From Lentisphaeria bacterium UBA4640 (GTDB lineage: Bacteria > Verrucomicrobiota > Lentisphaeria > Victivallales > UBA1829), in NCBI GenBank assembly GCA_002405835.1, contig DHMO01000060.1, positions 1 through 40,761 of the forward strand: a stretch of DNA of 40,761 nt, given 5' to 3'. The translations under genes were made by a program, and so were the position numbers. Under the pieces are notes generated by a model. That model had not been told where the DNA came from. It did not search any database and saw only the letters and a list, made by a program, of their open reading frames with translations. The first letter of the stretch is position 1, and each line of letters opens with the position of its first letter. Positions 1 through 7,666 of this stretch are shown one piece after another.

Positions 1-78
1 ATCGACGGCGGTCTCATCGGCGGTGCCGCCCTCAAGGCCGACACCTTCACCGCTCTGATCGAAAACGCCCAGAAGTAA
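1..78 (+). CDS. tpiA: Triosephosphate isomerase, C-terminal fragment (partial)
   Basis: The first 25 codons followed by TAA at 76-78 encode the extreme C terminus of triosephosphate isomerase. The phosphate-binding motif DGGLIGGAALKAD is close to the family's usual GGASL-K ending, and a helix of about ten residues follows, as expected. The enzyme interconverts dihydroxyacetone phosphate and glyceraldehyde 3-phosphate in cytosolic glycolysis. The rest of the gene lies upstream of the window, so catalytic Lys, His and Glu cannot be checked. A strong hairpin terminator follows after about 20 bases, so tpiA ends its transcription unit here. The assignment rests on one short but very characteristic motif. 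Confidence 0.88.
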   Translation: MDGGLIGGAALKADTFTALIENAQK

Positions 79-100
79 TTCCGCGTTTTTTCAGCGATTT

Positions 101-146
101 CCGCTCCGCGTCCCCGCAAGAGGTTCCGCGGAGCGGTTTTATTTTA
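101..146 (+). terminator. Rho-independent terminator of tpiA
   Basis: A perfect 10-bp stem (101-110 with 127-136, CCGCTCCGCG and its complement) with a 16-base loop is followed by TTTTATTTT. It lies just after the tpiA stop codon and separates it from the Fic gene promoter. Confidence 0.9.
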
Positions 147-173
147 AATTTAGAGTATTTACAATCATCCCGG

Positions 174-201
174 TTGAAAAATTCAAGGGGAATGCTATAC
201 T
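174..201 (+). promoter_or_regulatory. Sigma-70-like promoter of the Fic gene
   Basis: TTGAAA at 174-179, a 16-base spacer and TATACT at 196-201, placed 25 bases before the ATG at 227. This gives the Fic gene its own transcription start downstream of the tpiA terminator. Confidence 0.65.
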
Positions 202-226
202 GTCTGAAAAGAACAGAAAAGAGTCA

Positions 227-1201
227 ATGGAAATGAATCCTCAGGAATTTGATGAATATTTGCGGCAATCTGAACCGCACCGGAGTGAGCGGGCGCAGTC
301 CTGGAAGACTGCAATCGGTTTGCAGGCGGTTGACGGGCTGAAGCCTTCGTCTTATCTTTTGGAAACCGCGCGGCGTCATATTGAAGGTGATATTTCCATC
401 GAAGAGGTGAAGAGCCTGATCGACAGCTATTATCAAACTCAGTCTTCGCGTACACAGGATTCCGCAATGACCGAAGAGGCTGATAAAGTTTCTGCGAATA
501 TTGCGGAACTTTTGAATGAAAAAACATTCACATTTTCTCCGATGGGATACATTTCGATTCACCGGCGGATATTCAATGGAGTTTTCAAGTTTGCCGGTTC
601 TTTGCGGGATTATAATATTTCAAAAAAAGAGTGGGTTCTGCGCGGAGATACGGTGCTTTACACGAGTTCTGCGGAACTGCGCATGACGCTGGATTATGAT
701 TTTGCGCAGGAAGCCTGTTTTGATTACCGTACACTTTCTCCATCGGAAATGATTGTGCATTTTGCCCGCTTTATTTCCGGGCTTTGGCAGATTCATCCGT
801 TTGGTGAAGGAAATACGCGGACAACTGCGGTTTTTGCAATCAAATATCTGCGTTCGATGGGCTTTGATGTCAACAATGATTTGTTTGCCGCGCATTCATG
901 GTATTTCCGCAATGCTTTGGTCCGTGCGAATTACCGGAATTACCAGAAAAAAATAGAACCGGATTTTCATTTTCTGGAACAGTTCTTCCGCAATTTTCTG
1001 CTGGGAGAGCAGAATGAATTGAAGAATCGCTATCTGCTGATTCAACTTCCGGAAAACTTCCCGGCAAGCACCCGGCAAGCACCCGACAAGTACCCGACAA
1101 GTACCCGACAAGTACCCGACAAGTACCCGACAAGTACCCGACAAGTACCCGACAAGTACCCGACAAGTTCTCAACTGGAAATTCCCGCATTCTTGATTTG
1201 A
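227..1201 (+). CDS. Fic-family AMP-transferase (adenylyltransferase), currently in the truncated reading frame
   Basis: A 324-residue Fic protein. The catalytic motif HPFGEGNTR is at residues 190-198 (His190, Glu194, Asn196, Arg198 all present), so the enzyme should transfer AMP from ATP to a hydroxyl of a target protein. Residues 1-70 resemble the N-terminal region of Fic proteins with a helical segment before the core (ETARRHIEGDISIEEVK). From about residue 278 the protein runs into an 11-residue repeat (PDKYPTSTRQV type) made by an 11-bp DNA repeat, then ends at 1199-1201 after a short non-family tail. The winged-helix domain normally found at the C terminus of this subfamily lies directly downstream in another frame (1170-1410). 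Losing one repeat unit or gaining two would join them into a 390-residue protein. The start at 227 follows a weak purine-rich stretch; ATG 233 is a close alternative. Targets are unknown. Confidence 0.88.
   Translation: MEMNPQEFDEYLRQSEPHRSERAQSWKTAIGLQAVDGLKPSSYLLETARRHIEGDISIEEVKSLIDSYYQTQSSRTQDSAMTEEADKVSANIAELLNEKTFTFSPMGYISIHRRIFNGVFKFAGSLRDYNISKKEWVLRGDTVLYTSSAELRMTLDYDFAQEACFDYRTLSPSEMIVHFARFISGLWQIHPFGEGNTRTTAVFAIKYLRSMGFDVNNDLFAAHSWYFRNALVRANYRNYQKKIEPDFHFLEQFFRNFLLGEQNELKNRYLLIQLPENFPASTRQAPDKYPTSTRQVPDKYPTSTRQVPDKYPTSSQLEIPAFLI
1060..1169 (+). repeat. Ten-copy 11-bp tandem repeat inside the Fic gene
   Basis: Ten head-to-tail 11-bp units: two of type CCCGGCAAGCA (1060-1081), seven identical CCCGACAAGTA (1082-1158) and a last CCCGACAAGTT (1159-1169). 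Because 11 is not a multiple of 3, each unit gained or lost changes the exit reading frame. Since 33 bp is the common period, all three plus-strand frames read the same 11-residue peptide in a rotated register and none has a stop inside the array. The identical seven-copy core is the part expected to slip during replication. Confidence 0.97.
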
Positions 1202-1410
1202 TTCGAGTTCTTGACGACAAAGAGCTTTCTCTGAAGGAGCTGCTTGTCCTGTTGTCATTGAAAGATCGCGAAAACTTCAGAAAATCTTATTTGGACCCCG
1301 CCATTCAGTCGGGCTTTGTCTGCTGTCTTTATCCGGACTCTCCGCGTCATCCCCGTCAGAAATATCACCTGACCGAAAAAGGTCAGGTGTTCCGACGGAG
1401 CTTGGAGTGA
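1198..1410 (+). CDS. Out-of-frame C-terminal winged-helix segment of the Fic protein
   Basis: The open frame from the repeat array through 1410 encodes a tail (ILDLIRVLDDKELSLKELL ... QKYHLTEKG) typical of the winged-helix domain that ends many Fic proteins: helices that match short HTH modules, then the YxLTEKG wing. It is shifted relative to the upstream Fic frame (codon phase 1 against 2). The only start-like codon after the array is TTG 1198 with no ribosome binding site, so I do not think it is translated alone; it is more likely the switchable end of the Fic protein. A simple frameshift mutation or a sequencing slip in the repeat are alternatives. Confidence 0.65.
   Translation: MIRVLDDKELSLKELLVLLSLKDRENFRKSYLDPAIQSGFVCCLYPDSPRHPRQKYHLTEKGQVFRRSLE
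1366..1389 (-). terminator. Candidate terminator hairpin for the minus-strand aas operon, inside the Fic tail
   Basis: A perfect 9-bp inverted repeat, CACCTGACC (1366-1374) and GGTCAGGTG (1381-1389), with a six-base A-rich loop. On the minus strand it lies 30 bases past the aas stop and is followed by ATATTT, a weak U-tract. It also encodes the LTEKG part of the Fic winged helix, so its conservation could be coding. Confidence 0.35.
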
Positions 1411-1418
1411 TTTTCCCC

Positions 1419-4400
1419 TCATCCTTCCGCGTGTTCGCGGTGACGCTGGACTTCGGCGATGAAGTTGCTCAGATGCATTAAATCCAGTTTGCCGCTCGCG
1501 AGAATCGGAAGTTTGTCCACTCGCCAATAATTCTGCGGACGCGGAATCCATAAGTTCGGAATGCTGCGCTCACGAAGCTGGGCGTTCATCTCGTCCGGCG
1601 TCATCTTGAAGGCGTCGGTGTAAAGGACAACCAGGGCTTCGCCTTTCACAGGGTCGGGAATGCCCGAAACGGCGATGCAGCGCTCCTCGGAGCCAGAAAG
1701 CTCATTCATGACGCACTCCAGCATCTCGTGCGGAACCATCTCGCCCGCAATCTTGCTGAAGCGCGAAAGACGGCCGCTGATCGTGATGTAACCGTCAATA
1801 TCCATGCGCGCAATGTCGCCGGTGTCGTACCAGCCATCGGGACTCAGGACGCGGGCGGTCTGGACGGGGGCGTCAAGATAGCCCTGCATGACGTTCGGTC
1901 CCTTGACCAGCATCAGACCGTCGGTGTCGGGCGGAAGCTCAACGCCGGTGACGGGATCCACAATCTTCACGCAGATGCCGGGCATCGCGGCGCCGATACT
2001 GCCCGGGCGCCCGATCGTTTTGCCGAGCTCCAGAATCGAACTGCCGACGTTGATCGAAACAATCGGTGCAAGTTCCGTGCAGCCGTAGCCTTCCACAAGA
2101 GTGATGCGGCCTTTGGTGACCGTTGAGAATTTCTCCGCAATGTCCGAACGCAGTTTTTCCGCTCCCACAATCGCGAGGCGGACCGAATCAAACTGCTCCG
2201 GCGCACAGCGGCGGAGATACGACTGCATGAATGTCGGCGTCGCAAGCAGAATCGTCAGCTGGCGCTCTTTCAGGGCGCGGCCGATAAGTGTGCAGTCGAG
2301 CGGCGAAACCACGTAAACCACTTTGCAGGCGACAATCAGCGGCATCCAGAATCCGGTTGTGAATCCGAACGAATGGAACAGCGGCAGATTGCCGAGAATC
2401 CGGTCGTGACTCGTCCAGCCCATCACGCGCATGAACGAATAAATATCGCCGTTGATGTTGCGGTGCGAAAGCATGACTCCTTTCGGCTCGCCCGTCGATC
2501 CGCTCGAAAACAGCAGAACCGCAGTTCCGAAGAGGTCGCGGTGCGAAACCGGCGCGACGATGTTCATCAGTTCCTGATGCGGCAGGACAATCGCGAGGAA
2601 CGCCCACCAGAGTTTGGAGGCTTTTGTGATTTCCTGCGCGATGTCTTCCAGAAACACCATTTCCGGCAGAGGTTCGCGCTTGAGCTTGGCAAGGAACTTC
2701 CGGCTGGTGAGAATGTGTGTCATTTTCGCTTTTCTGATCGAATAGCGCAGCGTTTCATCGGAGACCGTGAAGTTCAGCGGGGAGGGTACTTTGTCGGCGA
2801 TCAGTACGGCGAGCAGCGAAACCGCGCTTGCAACCGTGTTCGGCAGAAAGATTCCGACGTACTTCGTTTCCGCCGGAACCAGGCGGCGGATGACGCGCGA
2901 AAGCACGATCGCTCCGACGAGGGTCTGGAATGCGGTGAGTTTTTTGCCGCCGAAATCCTCCATGATGACGCGGAACGGATGACGTTTCGCATGTTTGGCG
3001 AGCTGGTAATGGATCGTGCGCTCTTCGGTGCGCGGCTGGAGCTCCGATTCCGCTCCGAGCCGGCTTACCTCCTGACGGAGCTGGAAGGCGGAGAACGGTT
3101 TCGGCACCGGGGCGCCGATCGTCACGCTCGCCGGGCAGGGAACCTCCTTCGGAATGCGGAATTTGACTTTGCCGTAGTAGAGACTGAAGATGCTGCCCCA
3201 GAGCATGCCAAGGCAGACGGGAATCACCGGAACGTCAAGTTCTTCGGGAAGCATTCGCGAATAGCCCGCCTTGAAGTCGTCGGTCAGTCCGTTGCGCGTG
3301 ACTTTGCCTTCCGGGAAGACGCAGACAATTTCCCCGTCGCGGAGCGTGTTTTTGACGCGCTCGAACATCTCCTGCATCCGCCGCGGACCGTTTGCGGGAA
3401 CTTCGATGAAGCCCATCATGCGGGCAAAAGGATGAATCAGCGGACGTTTGTAATAATCCTCATGCATCAGGAAATGGATTGTGCGCGAAGTAGATGCCGT
3501 AATCAGCATGGCGTCGATGAAAGACGCATGGTTGGAGACCAGCAGGGCGGGTCCCTGTTCCGGAATGTTTTCCGTTCCGCGGATTCGCAGGGAATAGAGC
3601 GTGCGGGTCATCAGCACCACAAGGAAGCGGAGCAGAAGAAGCGGCTGGAGGATCATCGCGGCGAGCGTTACTCCGAGCGTCAGCAGAGCAATGGTCACGA
3701 ACATCTGCGGCGGCGTCAGCGCGGGCATGAGGTGAACCGCCGATTCCACCCATGCCGGCGTTTCATTCGGAAGGTTCGCCGCGCCGATCATGACGAGGAA
3801 GACAATGGCGGAGGTCAGCAGGACGACGGCAAAACTCAGGGCGTTGGAGAGCGCGAGCGCCGAGCCGCGGGCGGCCGGTGCAAGTCTCTGCTGGAGAAAC
3901 GCGCGGAGCGGAATGACGAAGAATCCGCCGCTGATTCCTCCGCAGATCAGCCAGAGGAGTGCGAGCGGATGCAGAAGCAGTTTGCCCGCAGTCAGCGCCG
4001 GACCCGGGCAGCAGACGGCGAGCGGGAGGAAAACGGCAATGCCGATTGCGCCGATCGGAACAAATCCGAGTTCGATCTTGCCGCGCGAGAGACGTCCGCC
4101 GAGGTAGCAGCCTAGTCCCATGCCGAGCGCGGGGGCGAGCTGAAGCGCGGCGATTTCAATATCGCCGCCGAATTCCGGGAGCGTGTATTTCGCAAAAAGA
4201 ACGAGCAGCGTTTGAATCGCAACGCCGATCCCGAGGAAGAAGGCGTCGCCGAATGCCGCGAGGAAGATGGAGAGACGCTCCGTGAGGGCTTTCCATCCGA
4301 GAATGAGACTGCGCATGGTTCCGACGCGTTCGCGTCTGCGGTGGCTCTCTTCGTATTCTGCGGTCGGTTTGACTTTGAATGCGGCGACGATTCCGAGGAA

Positions 4401-5006
4401 GGATCCGAGAATCAGAAATGCTCCGGAGATGTAGAGGTCGTTGTGAATTGCGATTCCGAATGAGGCGAGCCATGAGGAGATGGAGCCGGAGAAGAGTTTG
4501 ATGAGCGGAGCCGCACCGACACCCGCGATTGCAGCGATGAACGACGCCATGCCGATATCGCCGTTCGCTTTGGAGAGTTCTTTTTCCGAAAATGTTTCGG
4601 GCAGTATTGCCTGGAATGCCGGACTGAAGAACGAAGTCTGGGCGGTCATGAGGAACATTACGCCGAGCAGAGAACCCATTCCCCATTGCGCGCAGTTGCC
4701 GAGACAGAACATGCCGAGAATCATCACGAGCAGTTCCCAGAATTTTGTGAGAATCAGCACATAACGCTTTTGCACGCGGTCGGTGAGGGCGCCCGCGGGG
4801 GCGGTCATCAGCAGGAACGGCAGCACATAGGAGACGGTCATTGCGAACATGAACGCCGCATCGCGGAAGTATCCGGAACCGGAGCTGATCACTGCGAGAA
4901 CGGCGAGCATTTTGAACGCGTTGTCGTTGAATACTCCGAGGAACTGCGCGAAGAGCAGGGGCAGAAGCCGCTCGGAGTACGGTCTGGAAGCAAGATAGCC
5001 CGGCAT
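1419..5006 (-). CDS. aas: Aas-type lysophospholipid transporter / acyltransferase / acyl-ACP synthetase fusion
   Basis: A 1195-residue three-part membrane protein. Residues 1-460 are an MFS/LplT-like lysophospholipid flippase with about 12 hydrophobic segments. Residues 470-630 are a PlsC-type glycerophospholipid acyltransferase with catalytic His493 and Asp498 (NHASFID) and the FPEG substrate motif at 564-567. Residues 660-1190 are an AMP-binding acyl-ACP synthetase with the P-loop SSGSTGEPKG at 834-843 and a later YDTGD motif. In enterobacteria lplT and aas are separate neighbouring genes; the fused form is known in many other bacteria. The role is recycling of lysophospholipids in the inner membrane using an activated fatty acid. 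It starts 15 bases after the LysM gene stop, with a GGAGGGAG ribosome site, so the two are cotranscribed. It converges on the Fic gene with 8 bases between stops. Confidence 0.93.
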   Translation of the reverse strand: MPGYLASRPYSERLLPLLFAQFLGVFNDNAFKMLAVLAVISSGSGYFRDAAFMFAMTVSYVLPFLLMTAPAGALTDRVQKRYVLILTKFWELLVMILGMFCLGNCAQWGMGSLLGVMFLMTAQTSFFSPAFQAILPETFSEKELSKANGDIGMASFIAAIAGVGAAPLIKLFSGSISSWLASFGIAIHNDLYISGAFLILGSFLGIVAAFKVKPTAEYEESHRRRERVGTMRSLILGWKALTERLSIFLAAFGDAFFLGIGVAIQTLLVLFAKYTLPEFGGDIEIAALQLAPALGMGLGCYLGGRLSRGKIELGFVPIGAIGIAVFLPLAVCCPGPALTAGKLLLHPLALLWLICGGISGGFFVIPLRAFLQQRLAPAARGSALALSNALSFAVVLLTSAIVFLVMIGAANLPNETPAWVESAVHLMPALTPPQMFVTIALLTLGVTLAAMILQPLLLLRFLVVLMTRTLYSLRIRGTENIPEQGPALLVSNHASFIDAMLITASTSRTIHFLMHEDYYKRPLIHPFARMMGFIEVPANGPRRMQEMFERVKNTLRDGEIVCVFPEGKVTRNGLTDDFKAGYSRMLPEELDVPVIPVCLGMLWGSIFSLYYGKVKFRIPKEVPCPASVTIGAPVPKPFSAFQLRQEVSRLGAESELQPRTEERTIHYQLAKHAKRHPFRVIMEDFGGKKLTAFQTLVGAIVLSRVIRRLVPAETKYVGIFLPNTVASAVSLLAVLIADKVPSPLNFTVSDETLRYSIRKAKMTHILTSRKFLAKLKREPLPEMVFLEDIAQEITKASKLWWAFLAIVLPHQELMNIVAPVSHRDLFGTAVLLFSSGSTGEPKGVMLSHRNINGDIYSFMRVMGWTSHDRILGNLPLFHSFGFTTGFWMPLIVACKVVYVVSPLDCTLIGRALKERQLTILLATPTFMQSYLRRCAPEQFDSVRLAIVGAEKLRSDIAEKFSTVTKGRITLVEGYGCTELAPIVSINVGSSILELGKTIGRPGSIGAAMPGICVKIVDPVTGVELPPDTDGLMLVKGPNVMQGYLDAPVQTARVLSPDGWYDTGDIARMDIDGYITISGRLSRFSKIAGEMVPHEMLECVMNELSGSEERCIAVSGIPDPVKGEALVVLYTDAFKMTPDEMNAQLRERSIPNLWIPRPQNYWRVDKLPILASGKLDLMHLSNFIAEVQRHREHAEG

Positions 5007-5021
5007 GAGGTTCTCCCTCCG

Positions 5022-5537
5022 TTATTTTGCGCGGGGAATGCGGATGCGGTCGCCGATGCGGAGCATATCCGATTTCATGTTGTTCGCCTTGCGGATGGCC
5101 TCGACGGGGATTCCGTAGACTTTGGAAATTTTGCTGAGGGTCGCTCCGGGCTGGACGATGTACTCTTCATAATCGGCGACGGGCGAATCGTTCCGTTCCT
5201 GCGGCATTGCGGCGGCATCTGTGAGCTTCTGTGCGAATTTTGCAAGCTGTTTGTCGCGTTTTTCAGCATCCTGGGAGATGGCACGGCGGAGTTCCGCCAC
5301 TTCACGGGCGGCCTGTTCACTGCTGCGCATCGCAGCTTCGACCTGACGCTGAAGGTTCTGCATATTGGCGTTGATGCGTGCGTTTTCATCCTGGAGAGAG
5401 CGGACCTGCTGGGTGAGCGTGCCGACGAGTTCTTCATAGTAGCGGACGGCTTCCTGCGGATTGCTGAACGACGTCTGTGCCCAGAGTGAACCTGCGGCGG
5501 TGAATGCGGCGGATGCGAGAATCAGTTTTTTAATCAT
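5022..5537 (-). CDS. Exported LysM-domain protein with a coiled-coil
   Basis: A 171-residue protein with a Sec signal peptide (Lys-rich start, hydrophobic core, likely cut after SLWAQ near residue 21). Residues 30-85 are rich in Gln, Glu, Arg and heptad-like repeats and probably form a coiled coil. The last 45 residues (125-170) are one LysM domain (EYIVQPGATLSKISKVYGIP ... RIGDRIRIP), which binds N-acetylglucosamine in peptidoglycan. It is therefore likely a periplasmic cell-wall-binding protein. No catalytic domain is visible. It is the first gene of a two-gene operon with aas and has its own strong promoter, so envelope maintenance is the likely shared theme. The partner of the coiled coil is unknown. 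Confidence 0.85.
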   Translation of the reverse strand: MIKKLILASAAFTAAGSLWAQTSFSNPQEAVRYYEELVGTLTQQVRSLQDENARINANMQNLQRQVEAAMRSSEQAAREVAELRRAISQDAEKRDKQLAKFAQKLTDAAAMPQERNDSPVADYEEYIVQPGATLSKISKVYGIPVEAIRKANNMKSDMLRIGDRIRIPRAK

Positions 5538-5567
5538 AGGATACCTCTCTTTTTACTTTAATTCAGT

Positions 5568-5596
5568 ATTATACAGCCGGATAAGGCGTTTTGCAA
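5568..5596 (-). promoter_or_regulatory. Promoter of the LysM-aas operon
   Basis: On the minus strand TTGCAA (5591-5596), a 17-base spacer and a perfect TATAAT (5568-5573) preceded by TG. It is 30 bases upstream of the LysM start codon and back-to-back with the plus-strand promoter at 5629. Confidence 0.8.
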
Positions 5597-5628
5597 TCAT
5601 TTAATAAAAATATTTTTGATATCCGCTC

Positions 5629-5656
5629 TTGACAAAATGAAAAACCGTGTTAGTTT
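5629..5656 (+). promoter_or_regulatory. Promoter of the dksA-like/lspA/miaA operon
   Basis: A perfect TTGACA at 5629-5634 with TAGTTT at 5651-5656 (spacer 16). The -10 is weak, which would suit a growth-rate-controlled gene, but that is inference. An AGGAGG ribosome site follows 7 bases before ATG 5709. Confidence 0.6.
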
Positions 5657-5708
5657 AGAACGCAAATAAAAAACGGAACGCTCTTCTTACAGGGCAAGGA
5701 GGCTGAAA

Positions 5709-6134
5709 ATGGAAGAAAAGAAAAAACACCTGAAGAACAAATTGTCCAAGACAAAAAAGCAGTTCTATTACGATCTTCTGATGAAAGCCCGCGGCGAATT
5801 CATGACGCAGGTCAAGTTTCATGCAGATGAAGCGCTGACTTCGCACAAGGATTCCGCCGGCGAACGCGCCGGAATGGCAACACACATGGCGGACCTCGGA
5901 AGCGACAACTCCCGGCACGACCTGGAACTCGGACTCATGTCCTCCGAAGTCGACGTTGTCGAGATGATCGAAGAGGCGCTCCAGCGCATTCACGACGACG
6001 AATACGGAATCTGCCTTGACTGCGGCGCTCTGATTCCCGAAGCGCGTCTGGCGGCAAAACCGTACGCCCGTTTCTGCACCAAGTGCAAGGAAAAACGCGA
6101 ATCGTTTGAAGATCCTTCCCGCAGAAGCAGATGA
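5709..6134 (+). CDS. TraR/DksA-family C4 zinc-finger protein
   Basis: A 141-residue protein with a basic, helical N terminus and a C-terminal four-cysteine zinc finger: Cys102, Cys105, Cys123 and Cys126 in the order CLDCG ... RFCTKC. The segment between, ALIPEARLAAKPYARFC, is the family's usual knuckle. DksA proteins enter the RNA polymerase secondary channel and, with ppGpp, adjust transcription of stable RNA and amino-acid genes. The E. coli DksA tip residues DxxDxA are not obvious here, so it may be a general TraR/DksA-like regulator and not a strict functional DksA. It leads an operon and overlaps lspA by 3 bases; a DksA-like gene next to lspA is common in several phyla. A clear AGGAGG site supports the start. 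Confidence 0.9.
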   Translation: MEEKKKHLKNKLSKTKKQFYYDLLMKARGEFMTQVKFHADEALTSHKDSAGERAGMATHMADLGSDNSRHDLELGLMSSEVDVVEMIEEALQRIHDDEYGICLDCGALIPEARLAAKPYARFCTKCKEKRESFEDPSRRSR

Positions 6135-6646
6135 TGAGCATATTCACCGGCTTTCTGCAGACGGCTTACCGGAAAACAACGGCGGCGGCTTCGGTCCTCG
6201 CCGTCGTTTTCTATATTCTCGATCAGATTACCAAAGAGATCATTGTCCGCACGGTCCCGCCAGGAACCATGTCGCAGGTCATCCGTGATTTCTTCTACAT
6301 TACGCATGTGACGAATCCCGGGGCTGCATGGGGAATTCTTTCCGGACGCGGCTGGCTGCTGCTTGCAATCTCTTTTGCTGCGTTCGCGGGAATTGTCATT
6401 TTCCTCCGCAAGCTCACAGACGAGTATCCGGAGCGCATTTTTGCTCTGCTCGCCGTCTGTTCGGGCATCGCGGGCAACTGCACCGACCGTATTTTCCGCG
6501 GGGAAGTGGTCGATTTCCTGCTCTTTTATCTCGGCAGTTATCAGTGGCCGGCGTTCAACGTCGCGGATATCTGCATTTCCTGCGGAGTTTCCCTGTTTGT
6601 CATCTCCTCGGTTCTGCGTCCGGAACGCGCAAAGAAAAAGGATTGA
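6131..6646 (+). CDS. lspA: Lipoprotein signal peptidase (signal peptidase II)
   Basis: A 171-residue inner-membrane aspartyl peptidase that cuts the signal peptide from diacylglyceryl-modified prolipoproteins. Four hydrophobic segments are visible. Family motifs appear in order: DQITK (31-35), NPGAAWGI (62-69), GNCTDRIFRGEVVDF with catalytic Asp119, and FNVADICI with catalytic Asp146. The start ATG 6131 overlaps the stop of the DksA-like gene (ATGA), implying translational coupling; ATG 6134 is an alternative. Length is normal for the family. The lipoprotein at 25892-26707 in this window would be a substrate. Confidence 0.96.
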   Translation: MMSIFTGFLQTAYRKTTAAASVLAVVFYILDQITKEIIVRTVPPGTMSQVIRDFFYITHVTNPGAAWGILSGRGWLLLAISFAAFAGIVIFLRKLTDEYPERIFALLAVCSGIAGNCTDRIFRGEVVDFLLFYLGSYQWPAFNVADICISCGVSLFVISSVLRPERAKKKD

Positions 6647-6647
6647 C

Positions 6648-7571
6648 ATGCTCCCGTTTCCCGTCATCATGGGACCGACTGCATCGGGCAAATCCGCGCT
6701 AGCTCTTGCCTGTGCACGCGCATTTTCCGGAGAAATCATCTCCGCGGATTCCATGCAGGTTTACCGCGGACTCGATATCGGAACCGCAAAGCCGTCTCCG
6801 GACGAGCAGCGGGAGATTCCTCATCATCTCATCGACATCATTGATCCGGAAGAACGCTTTGACCTCTTTTCGTTCCGCGACCGCACGGAAGAACTGATTG
6901 CGGAGATCCGCTCGCGCGGGCGTCTTCCGATTCTCGCCGGCGGAACCGGGCTTTATATCCGCGCGGTGGTTTACGGGCTCGACAACATGCCCGCCGACCG
7001 CGAACTCCGCAAAAAGCTGGATGCTGAATTCGACAATCCGGAAGGCTTTGAACGTCTGAAGGAGATCATGCGCAAACTCGCGCCTGATGATTACGAAAAA
7101 AGTTCCATGCACTGCCGCCGTCTGATCCGTTCCTACGAAATCAATCTTCTGACGGGAAAATCAATGTGTGAACTTCAGAAGACATGGAAAAAGGCGGGAC
7201 CGCGCCGCGATGCGGTGCAGTTTGTCCTGCAGTGGGACCGCGAGGTGCTGAAAGAGCGGATTCACCGCCGCTGTGAAATCATGCTGGAATCCGGCTGGAT
7301 TGAGGAGACGCGGCGTCTGCGGGAACGGGGATTGTTTTCCGCTCCGACCGCATGGCAGGCGCTCGGCTATCCGCTTGTCCGCGATTTTCTCGACGGGCTG
7401 ATTCCGCGCAGAGAGCTTGCGGACCGGATTGCGACTGCAACCTGGCAGTTCGCCCGCAAACAGCTGACGTGGTTCCGCGGACAGCATCCCGAAGCGCTTC
7501 CGCTGGATATGCGCAAATCCGAATCCGAACTGCTTTCAGAAATCAAATCCGCCCTGGAGCGGAACGCATAA
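6648..7571 (+). CDS. miaA: tRNA dimethylallyltransferase
   Basis: A 307-residue enzyme that adds a dimethylallyl group from DMAPP to A37 of tRNAs reading codons that begin with U. The P-loop GPTASGKS is at residues 9-16, followed by the family motifs SADSMQVYRGLDIGTAKP, HHLID and GGTGLYIRA. A late AWQALGYP motif is also present. The open frame extends further upstream, but ATG 6648 directly after the lspA stop gives the canonical N terminus, so I chose that. It ends the three-gene operon. Confidence 0.97.
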   Translation: MLPFPVIMGPTASGKSALALACARAFSGEIISADSMQVYRGLDIGTAKPSPDEQREIPHHLIDIIDPEERFDLFSFRDRTEELIAEIRSRGRLPILAGGTGLYIRAVVYGLDNMPADRELRKKLDAEFDNPEGFERLKEIMRKLAPDDYEKSSMHCRRLIRSYEINLLTGKSMCELQKTWKKAGPRRDAVQFVLQWDREVLKERIHRRCEIMLESGWIEETRRLRERGLFSAPTAWQALGYPLVRDFLDGLIPRRELADRIATATWQFARKQLTWFRGQHPEALPLDMRKSESELLSEIKSALERNA

Positions 7572-7597
7572 TTCCCAGATCTTTCCGGAAATAAAGA

Positions 7598-7660
7598 GGG
7601 GATCTGCCTCCGTGCCCTCCAATACGCGGACGCGGATGTCCGAAGCGGAAGCAGATCCCC
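7598..7660 (-). terminator. Hairpin terminator of the LacI-GH50-pseudopilin operon
   Basis: Arms 7598-7612 and 7646-7660 pair over 15 bp with one mismatch (core GGGGATCTGC/GCAGATCCCC); a small inner hairpin forms from CGGAC/GTCCG. On the minus strand it is followed by CTCTTTATTT. It sits between the convergent miaA and pseudopilin genes and could serve both. Confidence 0.6.
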
Positions 7661-7666
7661 GTGGGG

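Noticed and set aside
1060..1169. Possible CRISPR array
   Set aside because: Units are 11 bp, contiguous and have no spacers; it is a coding tandem repeat.
870..1258. Minus-strand frames with repeated VGYLSGTCRVL-type peptide across the Fic repeat
   Set aside because: They are only the reverse reading of the 11-bp array; no start signal or family match.
2373..4115. A 580-codon plus-strand open frame opposite the aas gene
   Set aside because: It is rich in Arg, Glu, His and Asp with no hydrophobic core or known motif, as expected for an antisense shadow of a GC-rich coding frame; the minus-strand gene has clear family motifs throughout.
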